64,000 bases of DNA from Acinetobacter sp. YWS30-1. Its GTDB lineage: Bacteria > Pseudomonadota > Gammaproteobacteria > Pseudomonadales > Moraxellaceae. The position numbers and the translations under genes are program-made. Shown piece by piece: positions 8,717-18,199 of the stretch; position 1 is the first letter of the stretch, and the number at the start of each line of letters is the position of its first letter. The stretch lies in the NCBI RefSeq assembly GCF_033558715.1, contig NZ_CP114606.1, forward strand, positions 1,116,001-1,180,000, written 5' to 3'. Below the pieces are notes generated by a model. The model had not been told where the DNA came from. It saw only the letters and a program-made list of their open reading frames with translations, and made no database searches.

Positions 8717-10432
8717 ATGTTTATGGAAATTGGTCAGTACCTTAACCAGCGCCTGCAAGAACTAGGAATTCAGCATATTTTTGGTGTGCCAGGTGACTTT
8801 AATCTCTCCTATTTAGAACAGATCGAAATTGATCCGAAACTGGAATTTATTGGTAACTGTAATGAGCTAAATGCAGCTTATACAGCAGATGGTTATGCGC
8901 GTCTACATGGTGTCGGTGCTTTGCTGACCACTTATGGTGTGGGTGACTTGAGCGCGATTAACGGCATTGCAGGTGCATATGCCGAGCAGGTTGCCATGGT
9001 GCATATTTCCGGCATTCCACCTTTGCATGCCGTAGAGCAGGGCGCTTTGTTACACCATACCCTGATCGATGGCGATTATGACAATATTATGAATTGCATG
9101 CGCGAATTTACGGTGGCACAGACGCGTTTGACTCCAGCCAATGCAGTGAGTGAAATTGACCGGGTATTAAAGCAATGTATTTTGATGCGTCGACCGGTTC
9201 ATATTCAGCTTCCTTCGGATATTACCCATCTCCAGATTAAAGTACCTAAGCAGCCTCTGGATCTGAGCCGTCCACAGAGTGATCCAAAACTGCTGCAAGA
9301 AACTGCGACACGGATAGCCAAACGCATCAAACAGGCACGTCAGCCAGTCCTGCTCATTGACAATGAAGCAGAAATTTTCCAGCTTACCGATATGCTGCAA
9401 AATTGGGCTGAGCGCATGCAGATTCCCTATACCTGTCTGTCTACTGCCAAAAATATCATGAATGAAAGTCACCCCTTATATGCGGGCGTTTATGCAGGTG
9501 CAGCAAGCGCAGCATCGACCTGTCAGTTGGTAGAGCAGTCAGATTGCCTGATCGCTATTGGGCCACGTTTTACCGATGTTGCCACAGCATTTTTCTCACA
9601 TCGTGTATCCGCACAAAATATGCTGTATCTGGCGGATTCCTGTCTTTGCTTGGATGGGCAGATGATCAGTGGACTGGATTTAGTTCAATTGATCCAAGCC
9701 ATCTCAAAACAGACTTTAGATGATCAACCACGTACTTTTAATCCTGCACCGAAACCATCGTTACAAACTCAACAGATCGAAGAAAATACTGCGCTTAGCC
9801 AAACTGCACTCTGGCAGCAAATTTCTGAGTTCTTACAGGAAGATGATGTGATTGTGGCAGAAGTGGGCACTGCCAATGCAGGTTTATCAGGATTGACCTT
9901 ACCTGTGACTGCTAAGTATCTGGTTCAACCGATCTGGGGTTCGATTGGTTATACCTTGCCTGCCTTGCTTGGCAGTATGCTTGCTGCACCACAGCGCCGT
10001 CATCTGTTATTTATTGGGGATGGTTCGATTCAGCTGACCATTCAGGAGCTTTCTACCTTATTAAGAGAAGGCTTAAAACCTGTAATTTTTATTTTAAATA
10101 ATGGCGGCTATACCATTGAACGTTTGATCATGGGTGAAAATGCCAAGTACAACGATGTTCAGAACTGGCAATACAGTCAGTTTGCCCAAGTCTTTTCTGC
10201 AGATACCCCGCATCAGGCTCATATAGTCAAAACCCCGGCAGAATTAAAGCGTACACTCGCACAGGTTCATCAGGCTGAGGAATTATGTCTGATTGAACTG
10301 CAACTTCCACGTATGGATGCTCCACAACGCTTAAAACAGTTTGCTGAAGTCGTGGCACGCTATGACTATGGTGAATATGGTTATAAGCAGCTAGTCGAGC
10401 AGAATACACCTCCCTACAAAAAGGCAATCTAG
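8717..10432 (+). CDS. ipdC: ThDP-dependent 2-oxo-acid decarboxylase (indole-/phenylpyruvate type)
   Basis: Thiamine diphosphate enzyme of 571 residues in the pyruvate/indolepyruvate decarboxylase family; it turns an aryl-pyruvate into the aldehyde plus CO2. The catalytic glutamate is at about residue 50 (GNCNELNAAYTADGYAR), the paired histidines of this family appear in ALLHHTLIDGD, and the ThDP/Mg motif runs from GDGSIQLT to ILNNGGYTIE. The start is ATG 8717, with AGGGAA seven bases upstream, rather than the longer GTG frame at 8699. An aromatic amino acid permease follows by 44 bases. Indolepyruvate versus phenylpyruvate preference cannot be read from sequence. Confidence 0.82.
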   Translation: MFMEIGQYLNQRLQELGIQHIFGVPGDFNLSYLEQIEIDPKLEFIGNCNELNAAYTADGYARLHGVGALLTTYGVGDLSAINGIAGAYAEQVAMVHISGIPPLHAVEQGALLHHTLIDGDYDNIMNCMREFTVAQTRLTPANAVSEIDRVLKQCILMRRPVHIQLPSDITHLQIKVPKQPLDLSRPQSDPKLLQETATRIAKRIKQARQPVLLIDNEAEIFQLTDMLQNWAERMQIPYTCLSTAKNIMNESHPLYAGVYAGAASAASTCQLVEQSDCLIAIGPRFTDVATAFFSHRVSAQNMLYLADSCLCLDGQMISGLDLVQLIQAISKQTLDDQPRTFNPAPKPSLQTQQIEENTALSQTALWQQISEFLQEDDVIVAEVGTANAGLSGLTLPVTAKYLVQPIWGSIGYTLPALLGSMLAAPQRRHLLFIGDGSIQLTIQELSTLLREGLKPVIFILNNGGYTIERLIMGENAKYNDVQNWQYSQFAQVFSADTPHQAHIVKTPAELKRTLAQVHQAEELCLIELQLPRMDAPQRLKQFAEVVARYDYGEYGYKQLVEQNTPPYKKAI

Positions 10433-10476
10433 CAAAATGTAGAAATTAAAAAAAATTGTTCACAAGGAGTGACAAT

Positions 10477-11859
10477 ATGGATGTTGAAGATCATCAATTA
10501 AAAAAACAGCTTTCCAACCGGCATATTCAGCTAATCGCCTTAGGCGGAGCGATCGGTACAGGATTATTTTTAGGTTTATCACATACGATTCAGCTGGCAG
10601 GCCCATCAGTGCTTTTGGGCTATGCCATCGCTGGTATCATTGCATTTCTGATCATGCGCCAATTGGGTGAAATGGTAGTGCATGAACCGGTCAGTGGCTC
10701 TTTCAGTTATTTTGCCAATAAATACTGGGGCAAAAAAGCAGGCTTTATTTCAGGCTGGAACTATTGGGTGCTCTATGTCTTAGTCAGTATGGCTGAGTTG
10801 AGTGCAATTGGTACTTTCGTTCAGTTCTGGTGGCCGGAGATTCCGACCTGGCTCACGGCACTGGCATTCTTCCTGCTCATGAATGGCATCAATCTGGTCA
10901 ATGTCAAATTCTTCGGTGAGAGCGAATTTATATTTTCCATGGTCAAGATCATTGCCATTTTAAGCATGATCGGATTCGGGATCTATCTGCTGTTTAGCGG
11001 TTCTGCAGGAAGTCAGGCAAGTGTGACCAACTTGTGGAAGCATGGCGGATTTTTCCCTGAGGGCTGGTCGGGTTTTATGATGGCACTTGCCGTGATTATG
11101 TTTGCATTTGGTGGGCTGGAGCTGATTGGTATTGCTGCCAGTGAAACCAAAAATCCAGAAAAGACCATTCCAAAAGCAGTGAATCAAATTGTCTACCGTG
11201 TACTGATTTTCTATATTGGTGCCATTGGTGTGTTGCTATGTCTCTATCCATGGAATCTGGTGGCGCAAGGCGGTAGTCCGTTTGTAATGATTTTCCAGTC
11301 ATTGAATAGTCACGGCGTGGCCAATGTTCTTAATTTTGTAGTTCTGGTCGCTGCACTTTCAGTCTATAACAGTTGTATTTACTGTAATACCCGTATGTTG
11401 TTGGGTCTGGCTCAGCAAGGTAATGCACCCGCATTTTTAAAGAAAATTAACCGCCGGGGTATTCCGGTGAATGCTGTTCTATTCTCGGCAGCAGTCTCCG
11501 GTATCTGTGTATTAATGAATTACCTCATGCCGGGTGAAGCTTTTGGTATTCTGATGCTACTGGTGGTTTCAGCTCTGGTGATTAACTGGCTGATGATTTC
11601 ACTGACCCATCTGAAATTCAGAAAAGCCATGCAGCAACAGCAGCAGACGACCGCATTCCCAAGTCTGTTTGGCCGCTGGAGTAATTACCTGACGATTTCA
11701 TTTATCATCATGATCTTAATGATCATGAGCTTTACCAAAGAAATGCAGATTGCCGTTGCATTGGTGCCGGTCTGGCTGCTGTTTTTGACGGTGATGTATG
11801 TGATGAAATATCTTAGGAAACCTGTACTTTTACCTGAATCTACTGAACCCACTACTTAA
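10477..11859 (+). CDS. aroP: Amino acid permease, AroP/PheP type
   Basis: Inner-membrane amino acid:proton symporter of the APC superfamily, about 460 residues with 12 hydrophobic segments. The opening LSNRHIQLIALGGAIGTGLF is the conserved first transmembrane segment of the AroP/PheP/ProY group, and GMxxHEPVSGSF-like sequence (MVVHEPVSGSFSYFA) follows. ATG 10477 was chosen because AAGGAG lies seven bases upstream; the longer TTG start at 10456 lacks this. It probably forms an operon with the upstream decarboxylase, supplying Phe, Tyr or Trp. Its terminator is split by an IS4-family element inserted 19 bases after the stop. Confidence 0.82.
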   Translation: MDVEDHQLKKQLSNRHIQLIALGGAIGTGLFLGLSHTIQLAGPSVLLGYAIAGIIAFLIMRQLGEMVVHEPVSGSFSYFANKYWGKKAGFISGWNYWVLYVLVSMAELSAIGTFVQFWWPEIPTWLTALAFFLLMNGINLVNVKFFGESEFIFSMVKIIAILSMIGFGIYLLFSGSAGSQASVTNLWKHGGFFPEGWSGFMMALAVIMFAFGGLELIGIAASETKNPEKTIPKAVNQIVYRVLIFYIGAIGVLLCLYPWNLVAQGGSPFVMIFQSLNSHGVANVLNFVVLVAALSVYNSCIYCNTRMLLGLAQQGNAPAFLKKINRRGIPVNAVLFSAAVSGICVLMNYLMPGEAFGILMLLVVSALVINWLMISLTHLKFRKAMQQQQQTTAFPSLFGRWSNYLTISFIIMILMIMSFTKEMQIAVALVPVWLLFLTVMYVMKYLRKPVLLPESTEPTT

Positions 11860-11898
11860 ATGAAAAGACCCTGAACAGCATTGCTGTCCCACAATTTT

Positions 11899-13086
11899 TC
11901 ACAAGAGGAAGCTCATTTGAGCTTCCTCTTGTTTTATGGGTATTTTATCGGGTGAAAATAAAGCTTTTAAAGTTCTTCTTTCAAACAAATTCACTTGAAT
12001 TATTCTGAGTAAACGTTGAACTGTCCAACCTGTTTTTCCTAAATGTTGAGCGAAACTCACCAATAAATAGGCGATCATCGCAATCCAGATTTGTGTCTGA
12101 ATTGCGTTCCTGCTGCGACCTAGAAACGCTTTTAATTTGAGATTCTGCTTAATCGCCTTAAAGAACAGCTCAACTTTCCAACGATCTTTATAAATCGCCG
12201 CAATGGTGGAGGCGGCTAAATGAAAGTTATTGCTGAGAAAGCTAAAGTGCTTGCCACTTTGCTGATCTCTATATTCAATTCTTCTTAACACTGGGGCTTT
12301 TCTTTTTAGGGCATGTGCGCTATTCAGCTGAATGGTTTCATCTTTTAGAATACCTTTGGATTCAAGCACTGGATGTTGCTGGATCACCTGATACACAGAT
12401 TTAGGCCTAAAACGTGTGACAAATCCAATGTTTTGAGCAGTCAGATTTGCATACCATTGGTAATCGACATAGCCTTTATCAAAAACTACAATGCTGCCAG
12501 CAGGAAACTGGAATTTGCGGCCTTGTACCATGTCATTTTCTTTGCCATTTTCAACTGCAACAAACTCAGGAATATCATTGCTGTGATTCAATCCTATACT
12601 GAGTTTCATGCTGGCTTTTGAGTCGTGAACTTTGGCCCATTCACATAAGGAAAGCGACAGGTCAATATGACTGGCATCCAAGGAATACAAGGGATTCTTA
12701 AAGCGAAATTTATGAGCGACTTTTGAGTGGTCATAGTATTTAAGCAACTTGTAAAATAGCTGTTGATACAAGGCAGCAGGCTGCTGCTCATTGATTCGTG
12801 CCAGCGTGCTTCGGGGAATAGACTTTGCTCCGAGATGACTTAGCTTTTCCTGTTGGCACTCCAAATTGGATTGAATATCTCTCAGACTTTGCCTACAAGA
12901 GAATTGAGACATCAATATGGCAATAAACTGATCCCACCGGGAAGCCGCTCTAAATTTCTGTCCAACATGGTGTACTTTAGCAAGTTGTTCAAAATCCTGT
13001 CGCACAACAGGTTTAATTAGCTCATGAAATACGGTATTCTGATGTAACAAAACCTGAATCCTGGTCGTTAAAGTGTTTGTTTGCAC
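11899..13086 (-). CDS. IS4-family DDE transposase, full length
   Basis: Transposase of 395 residues. Catalytic features of the IS4 family are visible: the first aspartate in YSLDASHIDLSLS, the second in IVVFDKGYVDYQ, and the YREK signature Y-x2-R-x3-E-x6-K in YKDRWKVELFFKAIK, which carries the catalytic glutamate. The N-terminal part (HHVGQKFRAASRWDQFIAI) is the usual DUF4372-like region of this group. The frame is intact to residue 395, unlike the copy at 18.3 kb, so this copy could supply active transposase for both elements. Confidence 0.93.
   Translation of the reverse strand: MQTNTLTTRIQVLLHQNTVFHELIKPVVRQDFEQLAKVHHVGQKFRAASRWDQFIAILMSQFSCRQSLRDIQSNLECQQEKLSHLGAKSIPRSTLARINEQQPAALYQQLFYKLLKYYDHSKVAHKFRFKNPLYSLDASHIDLSLSLCEWAKVHDSKASMKLSIGLNHSNDIPEFVAVENGKENDMVQGRKFQFPAGSIVVFDKGYVDYQWYANLTAQNIGFVTRFRPKSVYQVIQQHPVLESKGILKDETIQLNSAHALKRKAPVLRRIEYRDQQSGKHFSFLSNNFHLAASTIAAIYKDRWKVELFFKAIKQNLKLKAFLGRSRNAIQTQIWIAMIAYLLVSFAQHLGKTGWTVQRLLRIIQVNLFERRTLKALFSPDKIPIKQEEAQMSFLL
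11902..11931 (+). terminator. Hairpin with T-run at the left end of IS4 copy 1
   Basis: Perfect 13-bp inverted repeat CAAGAGGAAGCTC / GAGCTTCCTCTTG with loop ATTT, followed by TTTTAT on the + strand. It overlaps the end of the transposase frame. Read on the + strand it is a terminator that would stop transcription arriving from aroP; the same structure occurs at 18223-18252 in copy 2, facing pstB. Confidence 0.7.
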
Positions 13087-13209
13087 TCATATTTTAACTG
13101 TTAGGACTCAGGTTTTTTTATTTAAAGCAAACTATGGGACAGCAGTGCCCTGAACAGGGTCTTTTTTTATGTCAATAAGGTGCTAACTGTCTATTTAATT
13201 ATCATTAAA

Positions 13210-13242
13210 ACGTCATAAAGATGTAACCTGTCTGTCATATTC
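13210..13242 (+). promoter_or_regulatory. Candidate Pho box upstream of pstS
   Basis: Three consecutive 11-base units, ACGTCATAAAG, ATGTAACCTGT and CTGTCATATTC, match the direct-repeat pattern of PhoB sites (CTGTCATAAAT-like units) 88 bases upstream of the pstS start. The location before pstSCAB supports control by PhoB under phosphate limitation. Confidence 0.7.
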
Positions 13243-13329
13243 TAAAACCACAATGCATGTATCGAAACAAGTACAAAACTGAATAAAAAGTGGCGTACTC
13301 CCAAGTTGTATAAATGAGAGAGATACAGA

Positions 13330-14358
13330 ATGCGCTTTACCAATATTGCCTTAGCTTTAGCTTTAACCGGGGCTGCAGCAACTACAGCAAATGCTGCACG
13401 AGATACAATTCAGATTGCAGGGTCTTCAACCGTTCTACCTTATGCCAGTATTGTGGCTGAAGAGTTTGGCAATACCTTTCCGCAGTTCAAAACTCCGGTT
13501 GTCGGTTCTGGCGGTTCTTCAGGTGGTTTAAAACAGTTTTGTAATGGTGTAGGGGATAACACCATCGATATAGCCAATGCTTCACGTCAGATCAAAAGCT
13601 CTGAATTGGCAGAATGTAAGAAAAATGGTGTGAACCAGGTTCTCGAAATCAAGATTGGTTATGACGGCATCGTCTTTGCTTCAAATGCCAAAAAAGCGGC
13701 ATACAAATTACGTCCACAGCATGTTTATGCTGCATTAGCGGCAGAGTTGCCGGCTAAGGGTAAAATGGTACCTAACCCATATACTCGCTGGAACCAAATT
13801 GATTCATCATTACCGAATGAGCCGATCACGCTAGTAATTCCAGCTTCGAATCATGGAACGCGCGAAGTCTTCCAGGAGAAGATGGTGGATGCAGGTTGTG
13901 AATCGTATGCTGCTATTAAGGCTCTAGCGAAAGATGCACAGAAAAAAGCATGTACCAGCTTCCGTAAAGATGGCCGTGTTGTTGAAATTTCAGGTGACTA
14001 TACTGAAACCTTGGCACGCTTAAAAACCTCACCGAGCGCTGTTGGCGTATTCGGCCTGGGCTTTTACGATCAAAACCGCGACAAGCTACGTGTAGCAACC
14101 GTCAACAACGTTGCTCCTTCTGAAAAGACCATTTTAAATGGGGCTTATCCAGTATCTCGCCCGTTGTTCTTCTATGTCAAAGGCGAACACCTGAAATCAA
14201 TCAAAGGTTTGCAACAGTTCACAGAGTATTTCCTGAATAAAAAAGTATCAGGTAAGGGTTCCAAGCTAGAAAAAGCCGGCTTGATTTCAATGTCAGACAA
14301 AGAACGTGCAGCAGTGCTGGCAAACTTTAAGGCTGCAAAAGCCGTAGTAGTGAAATAA
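13330..14358 (+). CDS. pstS: Phosphate ABC transporter substrate-binding protein PstS
   Basis: Periplasmic phosphate-binding protein of 342 residues. It opens with a Sec signal peptide ending ATTANAA, then IAGSSTVLPYA, the phosphate-binding loop of PstS-type proteins, and GSGGSSGGLKQFC, the second ligand loop; IDIANASRQIK is the family's third ligand segment. It is the first gene of pstSCAB and directly follows the Pho box, so it should be strongly induced at low phosphate. A 105-base gap with a small hairpin separates it from pstC, as is common where the binding protein is made in excess over the permease. Confidence 0.93.
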   Translation: MRFTNIALALALTGAAATTANAARDTIQIAGSSTVLPYASIVAEEFGNTFPQFKTPVVGSGGSSGGLKQFCNGVGDNTIDIANASRQIKSSELAECKKNGVNQVLEIKIGYDGIVFASNAKKAAYKLRPQHVYAALAAELPAKGKMVPNPYTRWNQIDSSLPNEPITLVIPASNHGTREVFQEKMVDAGCESYAAIKALAKDAQKKACTSFRKDGRVVEISGDYTETLARLKTSPSAVGVFGLGFYDQNRDKLRVATVNNVAPSEKTILNGAYPVSRPLFFYVKGEHLKSIKGLQQFTEYFLNKKVSGKGSKLEKAGLISMSDKERAAVLANFKAAKAVVVK

Positions 14359-14381
14359 AACAGGATTTAGGAAAATGCTGG

Positions 14382-14398
14382 TGACAGTCGACCTGTCA
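14382..14398 (+). promoter_or_regulatory. Small hairpin between pstS and pstC
   Basis: Inverted repeat TGACAG / CTGTCA with a five-base loop, not followed by a proper T-run. It may protect the pstS message end or reduce read-through; this is inferred from position only. Confidence 0.35.
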
Positions 14399-14463
14399 TC
14401 GGCTTTTCATAGCAAGCAAGTTTTTTCACAGGCTAAAATCCTTGAAAGAACCATGGAGAATAC

Positions 14464-15843
14464 ATGAATCTGCTACTTATAGGTGTGTTACTGGCTTTAA
14501 TTGCCATCGCCTATCAAATCGGATTAAGTAAAAGCCGGAAACTAGCAGGTCAGGGCAATAATTCTGCGATGCTACATTCACGTCCTGGATATTATGGCGC
14601 ACTGGTAGCTTTGTGGTGTGGACTTCCTGCATTTTTGATTCTGATGGCATGGAACATTGTTGAACCTAGCCTGCTGGAACAGGTCGTAATTAAGCACCTG
14701 CCTCATGATGTTTTGACTCATCTGGATCAAGCCAGTCTGAGTGTGGTCATAGACCGTGTACAGGCATTGGCTTCCGGTTTCGGTGTCAGTGATCAGCCAG
14801 CTGCTTATGAACTTGCAGCAGCAGAACAATTAGCTAAATTTTCTACCATCGGTACTTTTGCCAAACTGGCAGTTGTTATTTCTGTGGCTTTGGCCGGTCT
14901 GGTCTGGGCAAAAAAACGGATCAGCCAGAATTTTCGTGCACGGAATCAGGTCGAAAAGATCATGAATATCGGGCTGGCCTTGTGTTCTGGAGTAGCCATC
15001 CTGACCACACTCGGCATTGTGATGTCGATGTTTGGCGAAGCCATGCGATTCTTCAGCTTTGTCAGTCCACTGGATTTCTTCTTTGGCACCGAATGGGATC
15101 CGGGTTTTAGCACCACGGGTCATGCCGAAGGCAGTTATGGATTATTGCCATTGCTGTGGGGAACATTGATGGTCAGCGGGATTGCATTACTTGTTGCAGT
15201 CCCCTTAGGACTGATGATTGCGATTTATCTGGCCGAGTACGCATCACCACGCTTCCGAGCTTGGGCAAAGCCGACCATTGAGGTTTTGGCTGGAATTCCA
15301 ACGATTGTCTACGGTGTTTTCGCCTTAATGATTCTGGGGCCATTTCTTAAAAGTCTAGGTGCTTTGGTCGGTATTGATATTAATGCCACCAGTGCGCTTA
15401 CTGCTGGCTTCGTCATGGGCATCATGATTATTCCATTTGTTTCCTCTTTATCAGACGACATTATTACCCAGGTACCACGTGCCTTGAGGGATGGTTCTTT
15501 AGGTCTGGGCGCGACCAAATCTGAAACGATTCGTCAGGTCGTATTACCAGCCGCTTTACCCGGCATTATTGGCGCTTTTTTGCTGGCTGCATCGCGGGCC
15601 ATTGGTGAGACCATGATTGTGGTACTCGCAGCAGGAAACAGTCCGCAACTGCATGCCAATCCACTGGAAGCAGTTTCAACAGTGACCATTACCATCGTCA
15701 ATCAGTTGACGGGTGATACTGACTTTGCCAGTCCGCAGGCGCTGGTGGCTTTCGCCTTAGGTCTTACTTTGTTTGTCATTACTTTGGGGCTGAACATTGT
15801 TGCACTGTACATCGTGCGTAAATATCGAGAGCAATACGACTAA
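14464..15843 (+). CDS. pstC: Phosphate ABC transporter permease PstC
   Basis: Inner-membrane permease of 459 residues, longer than the ~320 of E. coli PstC because of an N-terminal extension with two extra hydrophobic segments (about residues 1-20 and 40-65) and a periplasmic stretch. The ABC permease region starts near residue 220 (LLPLLWGTLMVSG), and the EAA-type cytoplasmic loop that contacts PstB is ALRDGSLGLGATKSETIRQV. The start has GGAG eight bases upstream. The stop overlaps the pstA start as TAATG, so the two permease halves are translationally coupled. Confidence 0.92.
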   Translation: MNLLLIGVLLALIAIAYQIGLSKSRKLAGQGNNSAMLHSRPGYYGALVALWCGLPAFLILMAWNIVEPSLLEQVVIKHLPHDVLTHLDQASLSVVIDRVQALASGFGVSDQPAAYELAAAEQLAKFSTIGTFAKLAVVISVALAGLVWAKKRISQNFRARNQVEKIMNIGLALCSGVAILTTLGIVMSMFGEAMRFFSFVSPLDFFFGTEWDPGFSTTGHAEGSYGLLPLLWGTLMVSGIALLVAVPLGLMIAIYLAEYASPRFRAWAKPTIEVLAGIPTIVYGVFALMILGPFLKSLGALVGIDINATSALTAGFVMGIMIIPFVSSLSDDIITQVPRALRDGSLGLGATKSETIRQVVLPAALPGIIGAFLLAASRAIGETMIVVLAAGNSPQLHANPLEAVSTVTITIVNQLTGDTDFASPQALVAFALGLTLFVITLGLNIVALYIVRKYREQYD

Positions 15844-17234
15844 TGAGTACTTCAAATACAACGCCTGTAGATCAGCCTATTGATCCATCTGTGGCTGCTG
15901 AGCAACGTGAAAAGCGCAGGAAGACCATTCAAAGCTCTCTGGCACGACGTCATCGCAAAGAAAAAACCTTTCGTGTCATGGGGCTTTCTGCCGTATTGGC
16001 TGGTTTGTTCTTTGTGGTAGTTCTTTTCGGCAGTATTTTGGGCAAAGGTTTGCCGGCATTCTGGCAAAGCAGTATGAGCTTGCCGATTCATTTTGATCCA
16101 GCCATTGTCAATATTAATCCTAAACCTAAACAGGCTGCGGGAGAATCCCAGGCACAATTTGAACAGCGTATGGTGGATTGGCAAATGCAGGTCGGTCTGG
16201 TTGACTGGGATGCCTTGATTGTAAATGGCATGATTGCCAAAGACAGTAAGCTGGAAAGCCAGCGTGATGAACTGGGCTATTTATATACCAGTTCAGAAGC
16301 GTATCGTCTGCGGGATATGGTACTGAATAATCCGGCTCTGGTCGGTCAAACCAAAGACGTAAAAATTCTCGCAGATGCCAATGTTGATGTCTGGCTGGCT
16401 GGCAATATTGACCGCGATCTGCCCGATGAACAGCAACAGCTCAGTCCTGAAGTCCGTCAGCTTGCGGATGATATGAAAGCTGCCGGAATCATAGAAAGTA
16501 GCTTTAATACCAATATCTTTACCAGTCCGGACTCGCGCAGTTCACCTGCTACCTCAGGTCTCGCAGGCGCATTTATGGGCTCATTGTTCATGATGCTGAT
16601 CGTGATCTTTATCTCGATTCCGATCGGGGTAGCATCGGCCATCTATCTTGAAGAATTTGCACCAAAGAACTGGATTACCGATGTCGTAGAAGTGAATATT
16701 AATAACCTTGCAGCAGTTCCTTCCATTGTCTTTGGTTTACTCGGTGCAGCGATTTTTATTGGCTGGATGCATTTACCACTGTCAGCACCGTTGGTGGGTG
16801 GTCTGGTATTAAGTTTGATGACACTACCGACTGTGATTATTACTACGCGTGCATCACTTAAAGCCGTACCGCCATCCATTCGTCAGGCAGCATTAGGCTT
16901 AGGTGCATCACGCTTGCAAACCGTATTTCACCATGTTTTACCGCTTGCACTACCAGGTATTTTGACGGGGGCGATTATTGGTGTGGCACAAGCACTGGGT
17001 GAAACGGCCCCGCTATTATTGATCGGGATGAGTGCTTTTGTCGCAAGTGTACCGGCTTCACCATTTGATCAATCCACAGCATTGCCGGTGCAAATTTTCC
17101 TGTGGCAAGGCAATGAGCTACGTAACTTCTTCGAAGGACGTACTGCAGCAGCCATTATTGTACTTCTGGCCATGATGATCAGCCTGAACAGCTTAGCCAT
17201 CTGGTTACGTAAGAAATTTGAAGTCCGTTGGTAA
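15843..17234 (+). CDS. pstA: Phosphate ABC transporter permease PstA
   Basis: Second membrane subunit of the phosphate transporter, 463 residues. After a charged N-terminus and one membrane segment there is a large soluble insertion (about residues 75-230) absent from the short E. coli PstA, then the permease domain from [16 protein letters not shown]. The EAA loop is [20 protein letters not shown]. The ATG lies within the TAATG overlap with the pstC stop. The long form resembles that of Pseudomonas-type transporters. It would pair with PstC in a PstSCAB2 complex. Confidence 0.92.
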   Translation: MSTSNTTPVDQPIDPSVAAEQREKRRKTIQSSLARRHRKEKTFRVMGLSAVLAGLFFVVVLFGSILGKGLPAFWQSSMSLPIHFDPAIVNINPKPKQAAGESQAQFEQRMVDWQMQVGLVDWDALIVNGMIAKDSKLESQRDELGYLYTSSEAYRLRDMVLNNPALVGQTKDVKILADANVDVWLAGNIDRDLPDEQQQLSPEVRQLADDMKAAGIIESSFNTNIFTSPDSRSSPATSGLAGAFMGSLFMMLIVIFISIPIGVASAIYLEEFAPKNWITDVVEVNINNLAAVPSIVFGLLGAAIFIGWMHLPLSAPLVGGLVLSLMTLPTVIITTRASLKAVPPSIRQAALGLGASRLQTVFHHVLPLALPGILTGAIIGVAQALGETAPLLLIGMSAFVASVPASPFDQSTALPVQIFLWQGNELRNFFEGRTAAAIIVLLAMMISLNSLAIWLRKKFEVRW

Positions 17235-17247
17235 GGAAGAGCAGAAT

Positions 17248-18165
17248 ATGAATACAGCAAATCCAACTATAAATGCCTTAGAAAAGGATCCGTCTGTGAA
17301 TCCACAACATACACAATTTACCCAAGATTCTGTGACCCAAAAGCCGGCGACTGCTTTTGTTTCCCAGTTTGATACTCAGGCTGAAAACAAAGCACCGAAA
17401 AAGTCAGATCAGGTCAAAATCAGTACCTCAGATGTACATGTTTACTATGGTGAAACAGAAGCAATTAAAGGTATTGATCTGAACATCTATGAAAATGAAG
17501 TCATTGCTTTTATCGGTCCTTCAGGTTGTGGTAAGTCAACATTCCTGCGTACTTTAAACCGGATGAATGACACGATTGATCATTGTCGTGTGACCGGTAA
17601 GGTGTTGCTGGATCATCAGGATATTTATGACACGAATCTGGATGTGGTATTGCTGCGTGCGCAGGTGGGGATGGTGTTCCAGAAGCCAAACCCTTTTCCA
17701 AAGTCGATTTTTGACAATGTCGCTTATGGGCCAAAATTGCATGGTCTGGCACGGGATAAATATGATCTGGAAGAAATTGTAGAAAACAGTTTGCGTAAGG
17801 CAGGGCTGTGGGATGAAGTCAAAGACCGTTTAAATCAGCCGGGTACGGGGCTGTCGGGTGGTCAGCAGCAGCGTTTATGTATTGCACGGACGATTGCCGT
17901 TTCTCCTGAAGTGATTCTAATGGATGAACCTTGTTCAGCACTCGATCCGATTGCAACAGCCAAAGTTGAAGAACTGATCTCCGAGCTTTCAACCCAATAC
18001 ACCATTGCTATTGTGACTCACTCCATGCAGCAGGCAGCGCGAGTCTCTGATCGGACTGCTTATTTCCATTTAGGTGATCTGATTGAAGTCAACTCGACCG
18101 AGAAAGTCTTTACCCAGCCAGATCATCAGCTCACTGAGGCCTATATTACCGGGCGTTTTGGTTAA
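17248..18165 (+). CDS. pstB: Phosphate ABC transporter ATPase PstB
   Basis: Cytoplasmic ATPase of about 305 residues that powers phosphate import. Walker A is GPSGCGKST, the Q-loop is in [12 protein letters not shown], the signature is [16 protein letters not shown], and Walker B is [12 protein letters not shown]. The first ~55 residues form a polar, low-complexity extension before the ABC domain begins at [16 protein letters not shown] 17248 was chosen over a longer frame because AAGGAAG lies nine bases upstream. No phoU follows, unlike E. coli; instead the operon's terminator is split by an IS4-family element 34 bases after the stop. Confidence 0.93.
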   Translation: MNTANPTINALEKDPSVNPQHTQFTQDSVTQKPATAFVSQFDTQAENKAPKKSDQVKISTSDVHVYYGETEAIKGIDLNIYENEVIAFIGPSGCGKSTFLRTLNRMNDTIDHCRVTGKVLLDHQDIYDTNLDVVLLRAQVGMVFQKPNPFPKSIFDNVAYGPKLHGLARDKYDLEEIVENSLRKAGLWDEVKDRLNQPGTGLSGGQQQRLCIARTIAVSPEVILMDEPCSALDPIATAKVEELISELSTQYTIAIVTHSMQQAARVSDRTAYFHLGDLIEVNSTEKVFTQPDHQLTEAYITGRFG

Positions 18166-18199
18166 GAAGTTTGATCTAATGAAAAAAGGGCTAAAAAGC

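Larger units (their letters stand above)
11879..13147 (-). mobile_element. IS4-family insertion sequence, copy 1 (1269 bp)
   Basis: Complete element bounded by the 10-bp direct repeat CCCTGAACAG (11869-11878 and 13148-13157). The terminal inverted repeats begin CATTGCTGTCCCACAATTT on the left and, on the complementary strand, CACTGCTGTCCCATAGTTT on the right. It carries one transposase gene on the - strand. A second copy of the same length lies at 18200-19468, differing by three bases that I can find. I do not assign an IS name. Confidence 0.92.
11863..13167 (+). terminator. aroP terminator split by IS insertion
   Basis: Left half (AAAAGACCCTGAACAG, ending 11878) and right half (CCCTGAACAGGGTC plus T-run, from 13148) rejoin into a perfect AAAAGACCCTG-AA-CAGGGTCTTTT hairpin if the element and one copy of the 10-bp repeat CCCTGAACAG are removed. 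The insertion point is one base from the hairpin apex. Confidence 0.88.

Noticed and set aside
12373..12621. 82-residue + strand frame repeated in both IS4 copies
   Set aside because: It is antisense to the transposase and present twice only because the element is; no features of a real protein.
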